The notes below the pieces were generated by a model. It was not told where the DNA came from and did no database searches. It was given only the letters and a program-made list of their open reading frames with translations. 64,000 nucleotides of DNA from assembly GCF_003991135.1 (NCBI RefSeq), contig NZ_CP016379.1, positions 2,914,001 through 2,978,000 of the forward strand, read 5' to 3'. Shown in pieces: positions 37,300 to 46,533 of the stretch (position 1 is the stretch's first letter; each line of letters begins with the position of its first letter). The stretch comes from Anoxybacter fermentans (lineage in GTDB: Bacteria; Bacillota; Halanaerobiia; DY22613). Position numbers and translations under genes: made by a program.

Positions 37300-38391
37300 T
37301 CAGCGATGCCTGAAATAGCATATATCCCCATCTTTAACAAGATAATCTTTCCCCTCTATGCGCAACTTCCCTTCTTCCCTGGCTTTTGCTAATGAACCCA
37401 ATTGATCAAGATCAGCAAAATTAATTACTTCAGCACAAATAAAACCTTTCTGCATATCGGTGTGTACTTTTCCAGCAGCTTCCGGTGCTGTAGCTCCATC
37501 TTCTAATGTCCAGGCATGTACTTCATTATCATTTCCTGTAAAGAAAGTAATCAGGTCCAAAAGTTGATAACTGGCCTGGATTAATTGATCAAGACCTGTC
37601 TTTTCAATTCCCAGTTCTTTTTTAAATAAACTGGCCTCTTCAGGTGTTAATTCAGCCAGATCAGCTTCAATTTTGGCACTGATAGCAACAGCTTTTGTCC
37701 CTTCCCTTTCTGCCAGGCTTTTAATCTGTTTAAAATATTGATTTTCTTCTGGAACTTCTCCTTCTGAAACATTTGCTATATATAAAATTTTTTTTGCTGT
37801 CAAAAGGTGAAGTTCACGAACCAACCGTTCCTCTATCTCATCTAAATCAATCTCATTAATCTGCCTTCCCTGATTTAACTCATTCTTAAAACGCTCTAAC
37901 CGCTTTAACTCTTCTTTGTAAATTGGATCACCTGTCTTCAACATCCTTTCGGTTTTATCATAGCGTTTTTCCACTGTAGCCAGGTCAGCCAGGCATAATT
38001 CTGTTTTAATTATCTCAATATCCCTAATCGGATTCAATTCTTTCTCTACATGGGTTACGTTTAAACCTTCAAAACATCTTACAACATGGGCAATGGCATC
38101 CACTTCCCGAATATGAGCAAGAAACTGGTTGCCCAATCCTTCTCCTTTGCTAGCTCCTTTCACCAATCCTGCAATATCGACAAATTCAATGGTGGTCGGC
38201 ACAGTTTTTTTTGGTTGATAAATTTCAGTCAACCTCTCTAAACGGTAGTCAGGAACTGGAACAACACCCACGTTGGGATCAATGGTACAGAAAGGATAAT
38301 TTTCTGCACTGACACTGGCTCCCGTTAATGCATTAAAAAGGGTTGACTTGCCTACATTAGGCAATCCAACTAGCCCAATACGAACTGCCAT
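37300..38391 (-). CDS. ychF: Redox-regulated ATPase YchF (Obg-like)
   Basis: About 363 residues. P-loop GLPNVGKSTLFNALTG at the N-terminus, FVDIAGLVKGASKGEGLGN switch region, and NVSE in place of the GTP-specifying NKxD, which explains its ATP preference. A coiled-coil and a C-terminal TGS domain (FICAEVINFADL, VKDGDICYFRHR) complete it. The start is ATG 38391, placed by AGGAGGTGAAAGGG. It binds ribosomes and modulates translation and stress responses. It lies 13 bases after DUF951. Confidence 0.95.
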   Translation of the reverse strand: MAVRIGLVGLPNVGKSTLFNALTGASVSAENYPFCTIDPNVGVVPVPDYRLERLTEIYQPKKTVPTTIEFVDIAGLVKGASKGEGLGNQFLAHIREVDAIAHVVRCFEGLNVTHVEKELNPIRDIEIIKTELCLADLATVEKRYDKTERMLKTGDPIYKEELKRLERFKNELNQGRQINEIDLDEIEERLVRELHLLTAKKILYIANVSEGEVPEENQYFKQIKSLAEREGTKAVAISAKIEADLAELTPEEASLFKKELGIEKTGLDQLIQASYQLLDLITFFTGNDNEVHAWTLEDGATAPEAAGKVHTDMQKGFICAEVINFADLDQLGSLAKAREEGKLRIEGKDYLVKDGDICYFRHR

Positions 38392-38404
38392 CCCTTTCAC
38401 CTCC

Positions 38405-38599
38405 TTAACTATCTTCCTCTATTCTTCCTATTATCTTTTTTACTGATTTTTCAAATTTCCGGCGCGGAATCAATACCACCCGGTCGCAACCCAGGCAGCG
38501 AATCCGAATATCCATACCCACTCTAATAATCTCCCATTGATCACTACCGCAGGGATGTTTCTTTTTGAGTTGAGCAATATCACCCAGATGCAGTTCCAA
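38405..38599 (-). CDS. DUF951 small zinc-ribbon-like protein
   Basis: A 64-residue protein beginning at TTG 38599 after GGGAGGTG (LELHLGDIAQLKKKHPCG). It continues EIIRVGMDIRIRCLGCDRVVLIPR, with three cysteines that could bind metal. DUF951 proteins commonly lie beside ychF in Bacillota. A longer frame runs back into PIR-6 and is not believable. Function unknown. Confidence 0.85.
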   Translation of the reverse strand: MELHLGDIAQLKKKHPCGSDQWEIIRVGMDIRIRCLGCDRVVLIPRRKFEKSVKKIIGRIEEDS

Positions 38600-38644
38600 C
38601 CGACGACACCTCCCGTAAAAATTAATTTTTAAAAGAATATTCAT

Positions 38645-38865
38645 GGCTATACTGCAAAAAGCTAATTTTGAGAGATATAGAAATTTTTCGATAAACCATC
38701 TTAGCGAGATTGAATTCAAAATAAGGTCTCATTCCAAGAGGTGATGAGCTAATCAAGGGCCAGAAGGGCCCTTTGCTTAGGAAGTCTTATTTCGATTGAA
38801 ATCAAGCTTTAGATGGTTCGAAAAATTTCTCCTTAAGCGAAAAATTAGCTTTTTGTAATATAATC
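38645..38865. repeat. PIR-6
   Basis: A full-length copy in PIR-3 orientation, partly decayed (loops AGAG and AGAAG). Its right terminus provides the last five sense codons and the stop codon of mscS. Confidence 0.9.
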
Positions 38866-39765
38866 AGAGTATTCATTCATCCCATCAGAATTTTTCTCTC
38901 CCAAATCCTCCTTAATATAAATAACACGTTTTGGATAAGGAATTTCAATACCCTCTACATCAAAGGTTTTTTTAATCAACCGTTTAAGCTCTCTTTCTAC
39001 ACTCCACTGTTCCATCGGCACAGTCCGGGCCAGAATGCGAATTAAAACTGCAAAATCACCCAATTCCTGAACTCCCAAAACTTTCGGCCCTTCTACAATC
39101 CTCTCTTTATTTTCACTGGCATACTTTTCACAAAGTTTCTCTAAAACAGCAATAACCCGATCTACATCTTCTTCATAAGAAACTCCTACATCAAACATAA
39201 CTCTGATACTGTCAGCTGCAAGAAAGTTGGTAACTATTTGAATCTCTCCATTAGGAATAATATGAACCTGTCCTTGAAAATTCTTAATCCGGGTGGTTCT
39301 TAAGCCGATCTCTTCTACAATTCCCTCAATATCGCCAATCCGTACATGATCTCCCACACTGAATTGGTTTTCAAAAAGAATAAAAAATCCGGAAATAACA
39401 TCACGCACAAGATTTTGCGCACCAAAACCTACTGCTAAACCCAAAATCCCGGCCCCGGTCACAATAGAAGAAATAGGAACACCAAGAATCATAGCTCCAG
39501 CGATAAAGTATATCAAATAACGTAGAACGCTGATAGTCAAAAACTTCAATGTCTGAGCCCGCCGGGGATTATAAGCAAATCCCTTAATATGGTGGTCTTG
39601 AAAAATTTTCTCAATAAAAAACTTAATAAATCGCATAGTAATTTGGCTGACTACAATAATAGCCAATATTTTGATAATTACCAATAAATAATCCAACAGA
39701 TTTTCAGGTGAAAAATATTTTATTAAAATACTTTCTTTTAATTGATTCCAGAGTTCTTCAACCAC
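38845..39765 (-). CDS. mscS: Small-conductance mechanosensitive channel
   Basis: A 306-residue MscS-family channel: three N-terminal membrane segments, the pore helix region GAGILGLAVGFGAQNLVRDVISG near 108-130, and the beta domain HVRIGDIEGIVEEIGLRTTRIKNFQG. It releases solutes on hypo-osmotic shock. The gene's last codons (YITKS then stop) come from the terminal arm of PIR-6, so the natural C-terminus has been replaced by the repeat. It is followed upstream by the TPR gene, 17 bases away. Confidence 0.92.
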   Translation of the reverse strand: MVEELWNQLKESILIKYFSPENLLDYLLVIIKILAIIVVSQITMRFIKFFIEKIFQDHHIKGFAYNPRRAQTLKFLTISVLRYLIYFIAGAMILGVPISSIVTGAGILGLAVGFGAQNLVRDVISGFFILFENQFSVGDHVRIGDIEGIVEEIGLRTTRIKNFQGQVHIIPNGEIQIVTNFLAADSIRVMFDVGVSYEEDVDRVIAVLEKLCEKYASENKERIVEGPKVLGVQELGDFAVLIRILARTVPMEQWSVERELKRLIKKTFDVEGIEIPYPKRVIYIKEDLGEKNSDGMNEYSDYITKS

Positions 39766-39781
39766 CCGGATTTCAACCTCC

Positions 39782-40306
39782 TTATTTAGTTAAATACCAC
39801 AATATAGCTACAATAATACTTAAAATTATTATTGTTAAGCAGCCTTTATTAACCTTTTGAGTGCTGCTGGAATTATAATCAATAGAGAAAGTCCCTGCTT
39901 TCTGAGCCTTTTTCATATGACTAACAGCTTCTGAAACTCGCCCTGTCTTTTTTAATATATGGGCCAGATTATTGTGGGCTGGGCCATACTGAGGGTCAAA
40001 CCGCAATGCCTGACGATATAACATCTCTGCCCTGTTCATGTTCCCAGCTTCTAACTCTAGATTTCCCATATTACTAAGAGCCGGTACATATTCAGGATCC
40101 AGTTCCAGACAGCGTTCAAAATATTCTCTGGCTTTTTCCTTATCTTTTCGATAAATATAAATAACCCCCATTTTGTTCAGTGCAGCAACATCATCAGGTT
40201 CCTCTTCAAGGATCTGAGTAAAATATTCCTCTGCCTCATCTAGCCTTCCAAATTCCAATGCTGACTTTCCTTTTTCAAACAGCTCCTCTTTTTTTTCAAA
40301 ATCCAT
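39782..40306 (-). CDS. TPR protein with C-terminal membrane anchor
   Basis: About 174 residues. Roughly four tetratricopeptide repeats (RLDEAEEYFTQILEEEPDD, KEKAREYFERCLELDPEY, MNRAEMLYRQALRFDPQY, RVSEAVSHMKKAQ) are followed by one C-terminal hydrophobic helix (GCLTIIILSIIVAILWYLTK). It is tail-anchored with repeats in the cytosol, a protein-binding scaffold of unknown partner. Start ATG 40306 after GAGGGGTGG; longer starts lack a ribosome site. Confidence 0.8.
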   Translation of the reverse strand: MDFEKKEELFEKGKSALEFGRLDEAEEYFTQILEEEPDDVAALNKMGVIYIYRKDKEKAREYFERCLELDPEYVPALSNMGNLELEAGNMNRAEMLYRQALRFDPQYGPAHNNLAHILKKTGRVSEAVSHMKKAQKAGTFSIDYNSSSTQKVNKGCLTIIILSIIVAILWYLTK

Positions 40307-40473
40307 TTTTGCCACCCCTCTCATTCTTTTACATTTTATTAGTATATCCTGTATCCCCCAATTCAAAGCCAGTTAACATATTATTCTTCTTGACAGCTTT
40401 ATCTTTTTCCTGCCCACCTGCGCAGGATTTACTTAAGAAGTGAAGAAATCGCTAATATGAGGAGGTGTTTTTA

Positions 40474-41124
40474 TTGAAACCGGAAATTACGACTTTCGAA
40501 TATGTTCATAAAACCTGTTCAGGTAATCAATATCCTATCCAGATTGGCTATCATAGGGTAGATCCTTTAAATATCCCTATAGATCGTAAAACAACCCTTA
40601 AAGCCTGCCGTAAAGGATGTAAACTTTATAGTCGAAACGGTGGTTGTCCACCATACGCCCCTGATTTTGCTGAACTTCGACAAAAATACTCAGATGGAGT
40701 TATAATTTTTGCCAGACTTTTCACCCGCTACTACCCTGAAAAAGTACTCAAAGGAAACTATTATGTACGGTGGGTTTTAGTAGAAACCCTTCTCTCACGT
40801 TTGATGACACAAATAGGTCATAAAGCCCGTGAGCGTATCGGTGGTTTCTTCTTAAATACTGGCCACTGTATCGGCTGTAAAAAGTGTGCTTTTAAAGAAG
40901 GAAAAAAAGTGTGTGTTAATCCTGAAAAGCGTACTTTTTCTATGGAGTCAACAGGAATCCTGGTGACTGATCTAGTAAAACAGGAGTTGGGGTTTGAATT
41001 ACAGTGGTGGAAATCAGATAAACCAGAATACATACCTGAATATATGACCAAAGTAATTCTACTATTGGGAAAAGAGCCTATAGATTTAAGGGAAATAGAA
41101 GCTATATTACCTAAAAGGGAATAA
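40474..41124 (+). CDS. DUF2284 metal-binding protein
   Basis: About 216 residues with Cys-rich motifs: CRKGCKLYSRNGGCPPYAPD near 48-67 and CIGCKKCAFKEGKKVC near 133-148. These are typical of DUF2284 proteins, which are thought to bind metal or iron-sulfur clusters and often occur in anaerobes. The start is TTG 40474, 8 nt after GGAGG; the GTG at 40465 would overlap the ribosome site. Single plus-strand gene; function unknown. Confidence 0.8.
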   Translation: MKPEITTFEYVHKTCSGNQYPIQIGYHRVDPLNIPIDRKTTLKACRKGCKLYSRNGGCPPYAPDFAELRQKYSDGVIIFARLFTRYYPEKVLKGNYYVRWVLVETLLSRLMTQIGHKARERIGGFFLNTGHCIGCKKCAFKEGKKVCVNPEKRTFSMESTGILVTDLVKQELGFELQWWKSDKPEYIPEYMTKVILLLGKEPIDLREIEAILPKRE

Positions 41125-41143
41125 TACTTTCCTGAAAATAATA

Positions 41144-42929
41144 AAGGGGCTGTCTCAAAAGTAATTAATTACTTTTGGGCATGGCCCCTTTTTTCATTGT
41201 TCATTTTAAATTCATTGAAAATTTTTCTGTTAAGAAAATAAAAACCCATACCTGACATTCTATACTGTTGCAGTTTAGCCAGGTTATGGGCTATACACAG
41301 TAAACCCCATTCAATTTTTACTTTCTCAAGGCCACGAAGCAGAAATCTCCGGAATGACCAATTACCTTTGATCCTTCCAAAGACAGATTCCGCTTCAATT
41401 GCTCTTTGAGAACGGAGTTTCATACCTTTATCGGAACAAAGGTTTTCCTTTACCTTTTGCTTATATTCACGTAATTTAAAATTTATTCTTATTACTCGAT
41501 CACCTTTGGCCTTGGTACAATTTTCTTTTAACTCACACCCATCACAATTTTCGCATTTGTAATATCTAATTTGTTTAGTATATCCATTTTCAGTCTTAAT
41601 TTCTTTTGTCTTACAGTAAATGAGTCTTCTTTGAACAGGACAAATAAACTCGTCGTTTTCTTTATCATACGGCCAGTTTTCTACTTTAAATATATCATTT
41701 TTAAACTTCTTCTTTTGTTCTTTATGAAAAGTATTATACTTAACATAAATATTAGTATTGGCTTTCTCTAAGTAATCATAATTTTCCTCACTACCATAAC
41801 CTGAATCAGCTATCACATTTTCCGGAATCTTACCTGTAACTTCTTTTACTTTTTCTAAATGAGGTATTAAGCATCTTGAATCTGCCGGCCTTTGATGAAT
41901 ACTATAACCAACTACAAACTGATTCTCTGTACCTATCTGAACATTATATGCGGGCTTCAATTGCCCATTTTTCATGTGGTCTTCTTTCATTCTCATAAAA
42001 GTTGCATCAGTATCTGTTTTAGAATAACTGTTTCGTCCATTTAAAATCTCTTCCTGCTGCTCATATTTTTTCATTCGAGGAAGACATTTATCTTTGAGCT
42101 CTTTAACTGTTTTTTTTAACTTCTTATCTTTGGAGTTCTTTTCTAGACGTTCTTCAAGTTCCTTAATTTTTTCTTCGAGTTTCTTTGAATCTATTTCTTT
42201 TCCTTCACCCATCTCCTCCAGGTCATTATCCCCATACAATCTATTCTCTTCTTCGTTGGTTTTCTCAATCTCTTTTAAAAGTTCATTAATTTTTGCCCTA
42301 AGCCTTGCTTTGTACTTCTTTGTCGCTTTTCTCCAGACAAAGCTATATTTGTTTGCATTAGCTTCTATTTTTGTACCATCTAAAAAGTAATTCTCTAACT
42401 TTACATATCCTTCTTCTATAAGAAGTTCCAATACTGATGCAAATACCTCATCAATAACATCTTTCATGATCTCTGATCTGAATCGGTTTATCGTCCGAAA
42501 ATCAGGTTTATTGTTACCACTAAGCCACATAAAATAAATATTTTCCCGAAGTGCCTTGGCAATTCGTCTTGATGAATATATTCTCTGAGTATAGGCATAT
42601 ACTATAACCTTAAGCATCATTTTCGGATGGTAGCTGCTTCTACCCCCACCTTTATATTTTTCAAGCAGGGGTTCAATATTCATCCTTTCTATAGCTGAAT
42701 TTACCACCCTTACTAAATGATTCTCAGGAATAAACACATCAAAACTCAAAGGCAACATTGTCTGATTCATATTATATTCAATAAATGTCTTTTTATTATG
42801 GTTTTTCCTCTTCATATTTATATTTTACCATAAAAAAAAGGTGTTATCTTTATAAAAATTTCTGACAACACCTTTCTTTTAATATTTACTTTTGGGGGTT
42901 ATAAAGGGACTTTTGGGACAGCCCCTTTT
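41144..42929 (-). mobile_element. Intact IS1182-type insertion sequence
   Basis: About 1.79 kb bounded by imperfect inverted repeats: AAGGGGCTGTCTCAAAAGT on the left and the complement of AAGGGGCTGTCCCAAAAGT on the right. It contains a single full-length transposase. I could not identify a clear target duplication. Confidence 0.85.
41169..42815 (-). CDS. IS1182-family transposase
   Basis: A 548-residue DDE transposase. The N-terminal YNMNQTMLPLSFDVFIPENH and HPKMMLKVIVYAY are characteristic. YFLDGTKIEANANKYSFVW carries the first Asp, VIADSGYGSEENYDYL the second, and AIEAESVFGRIKGNWSFRRF the Glu. A Cys-rich insertion (CENCDGCELKENC) and a Lys/Glu-rich coiled region at 170-250 are present. It looks intact and may still move. 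It separates DUF2284 from the radical SAM/dCTP-deaminase-fold operon. Confidence 0.95.
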   Translation of the reverse strand: MKRKNHNKKTFIEYNMNQTMLPLSFDVFIPENHLVRVVNSAIERMNIEPLLEKYKGGGRSSYHPKMMLKVIVYAYTQRIYSSRRIAKALRENIYFMWLSGNNKPDFRTINRFRSEIMKDVIDEVFASVLELLIEEGYVKLENYFLDGTKIEANANKYSFVWRKATKKYKARLRAKINELLKEIEKTNEEENRLYGDNDLEEMGEGKEIDSKKLEEKIKELEERLEKNSKDKKLKKTVKELKDKCLPRMKKYEQQEEILNGRNSYSKTDTDATFMRMKEDHMKNGQLKPAYNVQIGTENQFVVGYSIHQRPADSRCLIPHLEKVKEVTGKIPENVIADSGYGSEENYDYLEKANTNIYVKYNTFHKEQKKKFKNDIFKVENWPYDKENDEFICPVQRRLIYCKTKEIKTENGYTKQIRYYKCENCDGCELKENCTKAKGDRVIRINFKLREYKQKVKENLCSDKGMKLRSQRAIEAESVFGRIKGNWSFRRFLLRGLEKVKIEWGLLCIAHNLAKLQQYRMSGMGFYFLNRKIFNEFKMNNEKRGHAQK

Positions 42930-42938
42930 GTTGTAATA

Positions 42939-43562
42939 TTAACCTGAACCATTTGCAAATATATAACTTAATAATGCACCTATTATAGCAATTGCAATAC
43001 CACCATATATTTTTAAAGTATTTTCAAGACGTTCAATTTTACTCGCGTTTTCTGATAGGGAAGCACTCGCTCCCCTTATATCTGTCATCATTTCTACTGG
43101 GATATTTTTATAACAACTTTCTTCCCCTCTATAATAACTTTCTCCCAAATTATTCTTCAGTTCTTGAAAAAAGATCATAAAAACTGGTTGTCCTTTTTTT
43201 AATACAATATCATTGGGTCCAGCATTATATACAGAAAAGATAATCTTACCCTTATATGTCGGATCAACGTGAAAACCAGAAATATTGATAAGGCCTCTCT
43301 TTTTATATGTAAATTTTACTGAAATAAATGCCATATGATTTTCGTCTAACTTTATCTCTTCCTCTGTTATTAATAATGCAAAATCTCCAGGTTTAATAAC
43401 TACAAAAGGATTTTCATCAGTAAGAATAAATGGTTCTTTTTCAGAAGTAATAAAAACCTCATTCCCCAAACGTAAGTCATACGACCAACCACAAAAACAT
43501 TTATCGTTAAAACCTTTTTCAAAAAAATTTTCTATTTTCTTTTTAGAGGTAATTATAGACAC
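42939..43562 (-). CDS. dCTP-deaminase/dUTPase-fold protein with C-terminal membrane anchor
   Basis: A 207-residue protein. Residues 1-150 match the Dcd/dUTPase beta-fold (CGWSYDLRLGNEVFI; VIKPGDFALLITEEEI; GLINISGFHVDPTYKGKIIFSVYNAGPNDIVLKKGQPVFMI split over about 40 residues). In active dCTP deaminases the last motif reads LEFYN and its Glu is catalytic; here it is FSVYN, so deamination is unlikely. A linker and one hydrophobic helix (IAIAIIGALLSYIF) end the protein. It may sense or bind nucleotides at the membrane. GTG start after AAGGAGG. Last gene of a three-gene operon beside IS1182. Confidence 0.65.
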   Translation of the reverse strand: MSIITSKKKIENFFEKGFNDKCFCGWSYDLRLGNEVFITSEKEPFILTDENPFVVIKPGDFALLITEEEIKLDENHMAFISVKFTYKKRGLINISGFHVDPTYKGKIIFSVYNAGPNDIVLKKGQPVFMIFFQELKNNLGESYYRGEESCYKNIPVEMMTDIRGASASLSENASKIERLENTLKIYGGIAIAIIGALLSYIFANGSG

Positions 43563-43580
43563 CTTTAAATCCTCCTTACT

Positions 43581-43964
43581 TTATTTCTCATACCAAAGAA
43601 CATAAATAGCTAATACCAGTACCATTAAAACAGCTCCTATCGTTAATATATATATAATTCCATTATATAACCGAAATAATAACATATCCTCACGAAATCC
43701 ATTTTCATTACTATGTTTTTCCCTTGCCATCATTGTCAATAAAATTATCATACATAACATTAAATAAATAATATTAATTATTAACCAATTTTTAGCATAA
43801 ATTATTAAAACAGTTATCGGAATTTTAATATGTAAAATTGGTTCCAATATGTTTGGCAAAAAAGATGATACTAAAAGCAATGTACTAAAAGAAATAATTA
43901 TCGTAATAAAGTACTTAAATAAATTAACTTTTTTCTCAGATCTTTTTGTTCCAGGAAAGTTCAT
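43581..43964 (-). CDS. Three-helix membrane protein, unknown
   Basis: A 127-residue protein with three hydrophobic segments (YFITIIISFSTLLLVSSF, LIINIIYLMLCMIILLTMM, IIYILTIGAVLMVLVLAIYV) and a charged loop (REKHSNENGFREDM). No family was recognised. It lies 18 bases before the dCTP-deaminase-fold gene, which itself ends in a membrane helix, so the two may form one membrane complex. Confidence 0.6.
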   Translation of the reverse strand: MNFPGTKRSEKKVNLFKYFITIIISFSTLLLVSSFLPNILEPILHIKIPITVLIIYAKNWLIINIIYLMLCMIILLTMMAREKHSNENGFREDMLLFRLYNGIIYILTIGAVLMVLVLAIYVLWYEK

Positions 43965-44040
43965 CGACTAATTTCACCTCTTTTTGTTTTTATTATATTT
44001 TTTTGTAAATATATCATAAAAAATAAAAATATTTAATAAA

Positions 44041-45120
44041 CTATACTACTTTTTCTACTCCATTTACTTTCCAATAACATAAAGGATCTTTTTTTGTAAA
44101 ATTTTTATCTATTAAATACCTCTGCCCAGGACATCCACCGCGACATTTTTCAAGACTCTCACAATCCTTACAGGCTTTTGTTATTTTCTGACGATCTTCT
44201 CTTAATTTCCAAAGTAATGGATCTTTGCTCCAATATTCAAATAAACTCATCTTATAAATATTAGGAGCTGGTCGTGCTGAAGTTTTAAAAGCTTCGCACG
44301 GAAATAGTGAACCATCTGCAGATATTAAAATTTTGCATAATGCAGCAGTACATTTGGTATATCTATCCAAAAATAAACAATTAAAAGGAGCGCCCAAACG
44401 TAACCGGGTCTTATAATTACCGTTTTTCAATTTATTTATTATTTCTCTAAAAACATTTAATTGCCTTTTAGACATCACTAAATCCGGATTATCCATGCAT
44501 CTTCCTTGTTTTACCAGACGCAATAAACTTAACTGTTCTACTCCAAGTTTTTCACATAACCTCAATAGAGAAGGAATAGTTTTAAAATTATAGGACATAG
44601 GAACACAATGAACCTCAACTTTCATTTTTTTCGTCACAGCATACTGAATAGCCTTAATCGCAAATTCATAACTACCTTTTATTCCAGTAATTTGGTCATG
44701 AATCATTGGATCTGAACTATGCAAACTAAATATAATCCTGTCTAATTTAGAACTAGCTAACCTTTCTAACAAAGTTTTGTTCTTTTGTAGATTTCCTGTA
44801 ATATAACCACAACTATAAAGAGTAACCTTTTTCATCCCTCTTTTTTTTGCATACTCAATCATTTCAAATACATCTGGATGAAGCAATGGTTCTCCTCCCG
44901 AAATACAAAAATAACGAACACCCAAATTATAGGCTTCATCAATTATTTCTACTATTTTTTTAAAATTTAACTGCTGTTCTCCTGTAGGACCAGCTTCAGT
45001 AGAGCAATGTTTACACAATAAATTACATTTGTCAGTTATCTCAACAAACAACTCTTTCAATGGATACTTGTTAAGTATTAATCTTTTATCGGGAGTTACC
45101 ATTAACCTCACCCTTTTCAC
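44041..45120 (-). CDS. SPASM radical SAM enzyme
   Basis: A 359-residue radical SAM protein: CNLLCKHC at about 32-39, SAM-binding ISGGEPLLHPDVFEM near 74-88, and a C-terminal SPASM set (CTAALCKILISADGSLFPCE, CKDCESLEKCRGGCPGQRY). It lacks an RRE-like extension and no precursor-like ORF was seen in the 76-base gap downstream or the upstream region, so it may not act on a RiPP. It is first in an operon with the three-helix protein and the membrane-tethered dCTP-deaminase-fold protein. Confidence 0.8.
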   Translation of the reverse strand: MKRVRLMVTPDKRLILNKYPLKELFVEITDKCNLLCKHCSTEAGPTGEQQLNFKKIVEIIDEAYNLGVRYFCISGGEPLLHPDVFEMIEYAKKRGMKKVTLYSCGYITGNLQKNKTLLERLASSKLDRIIFSLHSSDPMIHDQITGIKGSYEFAIKAIQYAVTKKMKVEVHCVPMSYNFKTIPSLLRLCEKLGVEQLSLLRLVKQGRCMDNPDLVMSKRQLNVFREIINKLKNGNYKTRLRLGAPFNCLFLDRYTKCTAALCKILISADGSLFPCEAFKTSARPAPNIYKMSLFEYWSKDPLLWKLREDRQKITKACKDCESLEKCRGGCPGQRYLIDKNFTKKDPLCYWKVNGVEKVV

Positions 45121-45228
45121 TTTTTTCTAATATATTATATGACTTAAATTTTAATATTGCCTTTACTTTTATTTTACTATACTTTTTTCCATACTTCAAC
45201 CATAGTCAATACTAAACTTTATAGATAT

Positions 45229-45433
45229 GATTAAACTGCAAAAAGCTAATTTTGAATGCTATTGAAATTTTTCGTTAACCATCTTAGTAAAATTGAAGGA
45301 GAAATACGGTTTTTATCATAATATGATAAACCAATCCATGGGTCGAAAACTCATGGATTACACAGAAATCGAACTTTAGATGGTTCGAAAAATTTCTTTA
45401 TAAAGCGAAAAATTAGCTTTTTGTAGTAAAATC
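45229..45433. repeat. PIR-7, divergent centre
   Basis: A 205-bp copy with normal outer arms, but a cap of unrelated sequence: hairpin TTTATCA/TGATAAA, then AATCCATG/CATGGATT. The two-hairpin architecture survives although the primary sequence does not. Confidence 0.85.
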
Positions 45434-45470
45434 AATAATAAGTCTTCACAAAATCTTTTAAAAAAAACCT

Positions 45471-46517
45471 TCACTTAATTTTAACCCCTACTTTTAGCGC
45501 CATCACCCCCAAAACCCCAAGGGCCACTACTCCATAAACCGGGTAAAGATATTTAACCAGATTGGCAAACCCAAGTCTTGTCAATGGCAGTACTACCACA
45601 ATAGTCAGCATGGCACTGTTATAGTAATTTAACTTAAACAAAGGCATTACCCGATGAATAAATCCATAAACATTTGCCACCGCTGTTGTAATTATGGCAA
45701 ACCAAAGTCCAATCATATAAATCAAGTATAACACTGGCCCTGTCTGATCTGCCAATAATAACATAGGCATCTCTACATAACCTATATCATTTAAAGAATA
45801 ATACATCGCAAATCCCATCAATAATAAAATTAACATTATAAGTCCACCACCTACAATTCCACCTGAAAAAAGAACACCAGGATTTCGTACCTTAGAACCT
45901 ATATCGATCATAATAGCCATAGAGAGAAAAAGATTAAAAGAGACATAAACTATTCCACTTATATACCAGGGCAAAATACTTACATTAGCAACACAACTGT
46001 TAATTTCCACTGGTCCTACATTTAAATGAATATAACTCGTATAAATAATTACCAGGATCAAAAAGGGGATCAAAAAAGTATTCAACATAAATATTCCCCG
46101 CACTCCAGAATAAACAATAACCAATACTATGAATAAGGTGATTAAAACACCTAAACTATATCTAACCCCTAAGGCTTCATGGAATATTACACCGCTTCCC
46201 GCTAACATAACTGAAATACTCCCCAGAATAAATATAATATAAATCAAATCAACCATAAACCCCGAACCTTTCCCCAAAAGACGATAGAATAATTTATAAT
46301 AATCTACCTTAAAACGCTGAGCAAGCTGGAGTATAAACACTCCCCCTATAATAAAAAGCAGACCTGCTAGAATTAATCCTATAAGGCCCTCCCTACCATA
46401 TTGAATAAAAAAATGAAAAATCTCCTGCCCTGAAGCAAATCCCGCCCCAATAATAGCTCCGATATAAGTAAAAGCAATTTTTAATATCATCAATAAAGAC
46501 ATTTTATTTTTCTTCAT
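45471..46517 (-). CDS. YkvI-type membrane transporter
   Basis: A 348-residue protein with ten hydrophobic segments. TYIGAIIGAGFASGQEIFHFF at residues 17-37 is the unwound first-helix motif of LeuT-fold transporters, and GIVYVSFNLFLSMAIMIDIG near 189 is conserved in YkvI-like proteins. The substrate is unknown; amino acids are a superfamily guess. A perfect 15-bp inverted repeat lies just upstream of the ribosome site. Confidence 0.8.
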   Translation of the reverse strand: MKKNKMSLLMILKIAFTYIGAIIGAGFASGQEIFHFFIQYGREGLIGLILAGLLFIIGGVFILQLAQRFKVDYYKLFYRLLGKGSGFMVDLIYIIFILGSISVMLAGSGVIFHEALGVRYSLGVLITLFIVLVIVYSGVRGIFMLNTFLIPFLILVIIYTSYIHLNVGPVEINSCVANVSILPWYISGIVYVSFNLFLSMAIMIDIGSKVRNPGVLFSGGIVGGGLIMLILLLMGFAMYYSLNDIGYVEMPMLLLADQTGPVLYLIYMIGLWFAIITTAVANVYGFIHRVMPLFKLNYYNSAMLTIVVVLPLTRLGFANLVKYLYPVYGVVALGVLGVMALKVGVKIK

Positions 46518-46533
46518 TGCAATCCAACCCCTT

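Noticed and set aside
38600-38719. N-terminal extension of DUF951
   Set aside because: The extra codons run into PIR-6 and the normal family start follows a good ribosome site at 38599.
44041-45120. Prokaryotic viperin
   Set aside because: The protein has a C-terminal SPASM cysteine set and lacks viperin-type features.
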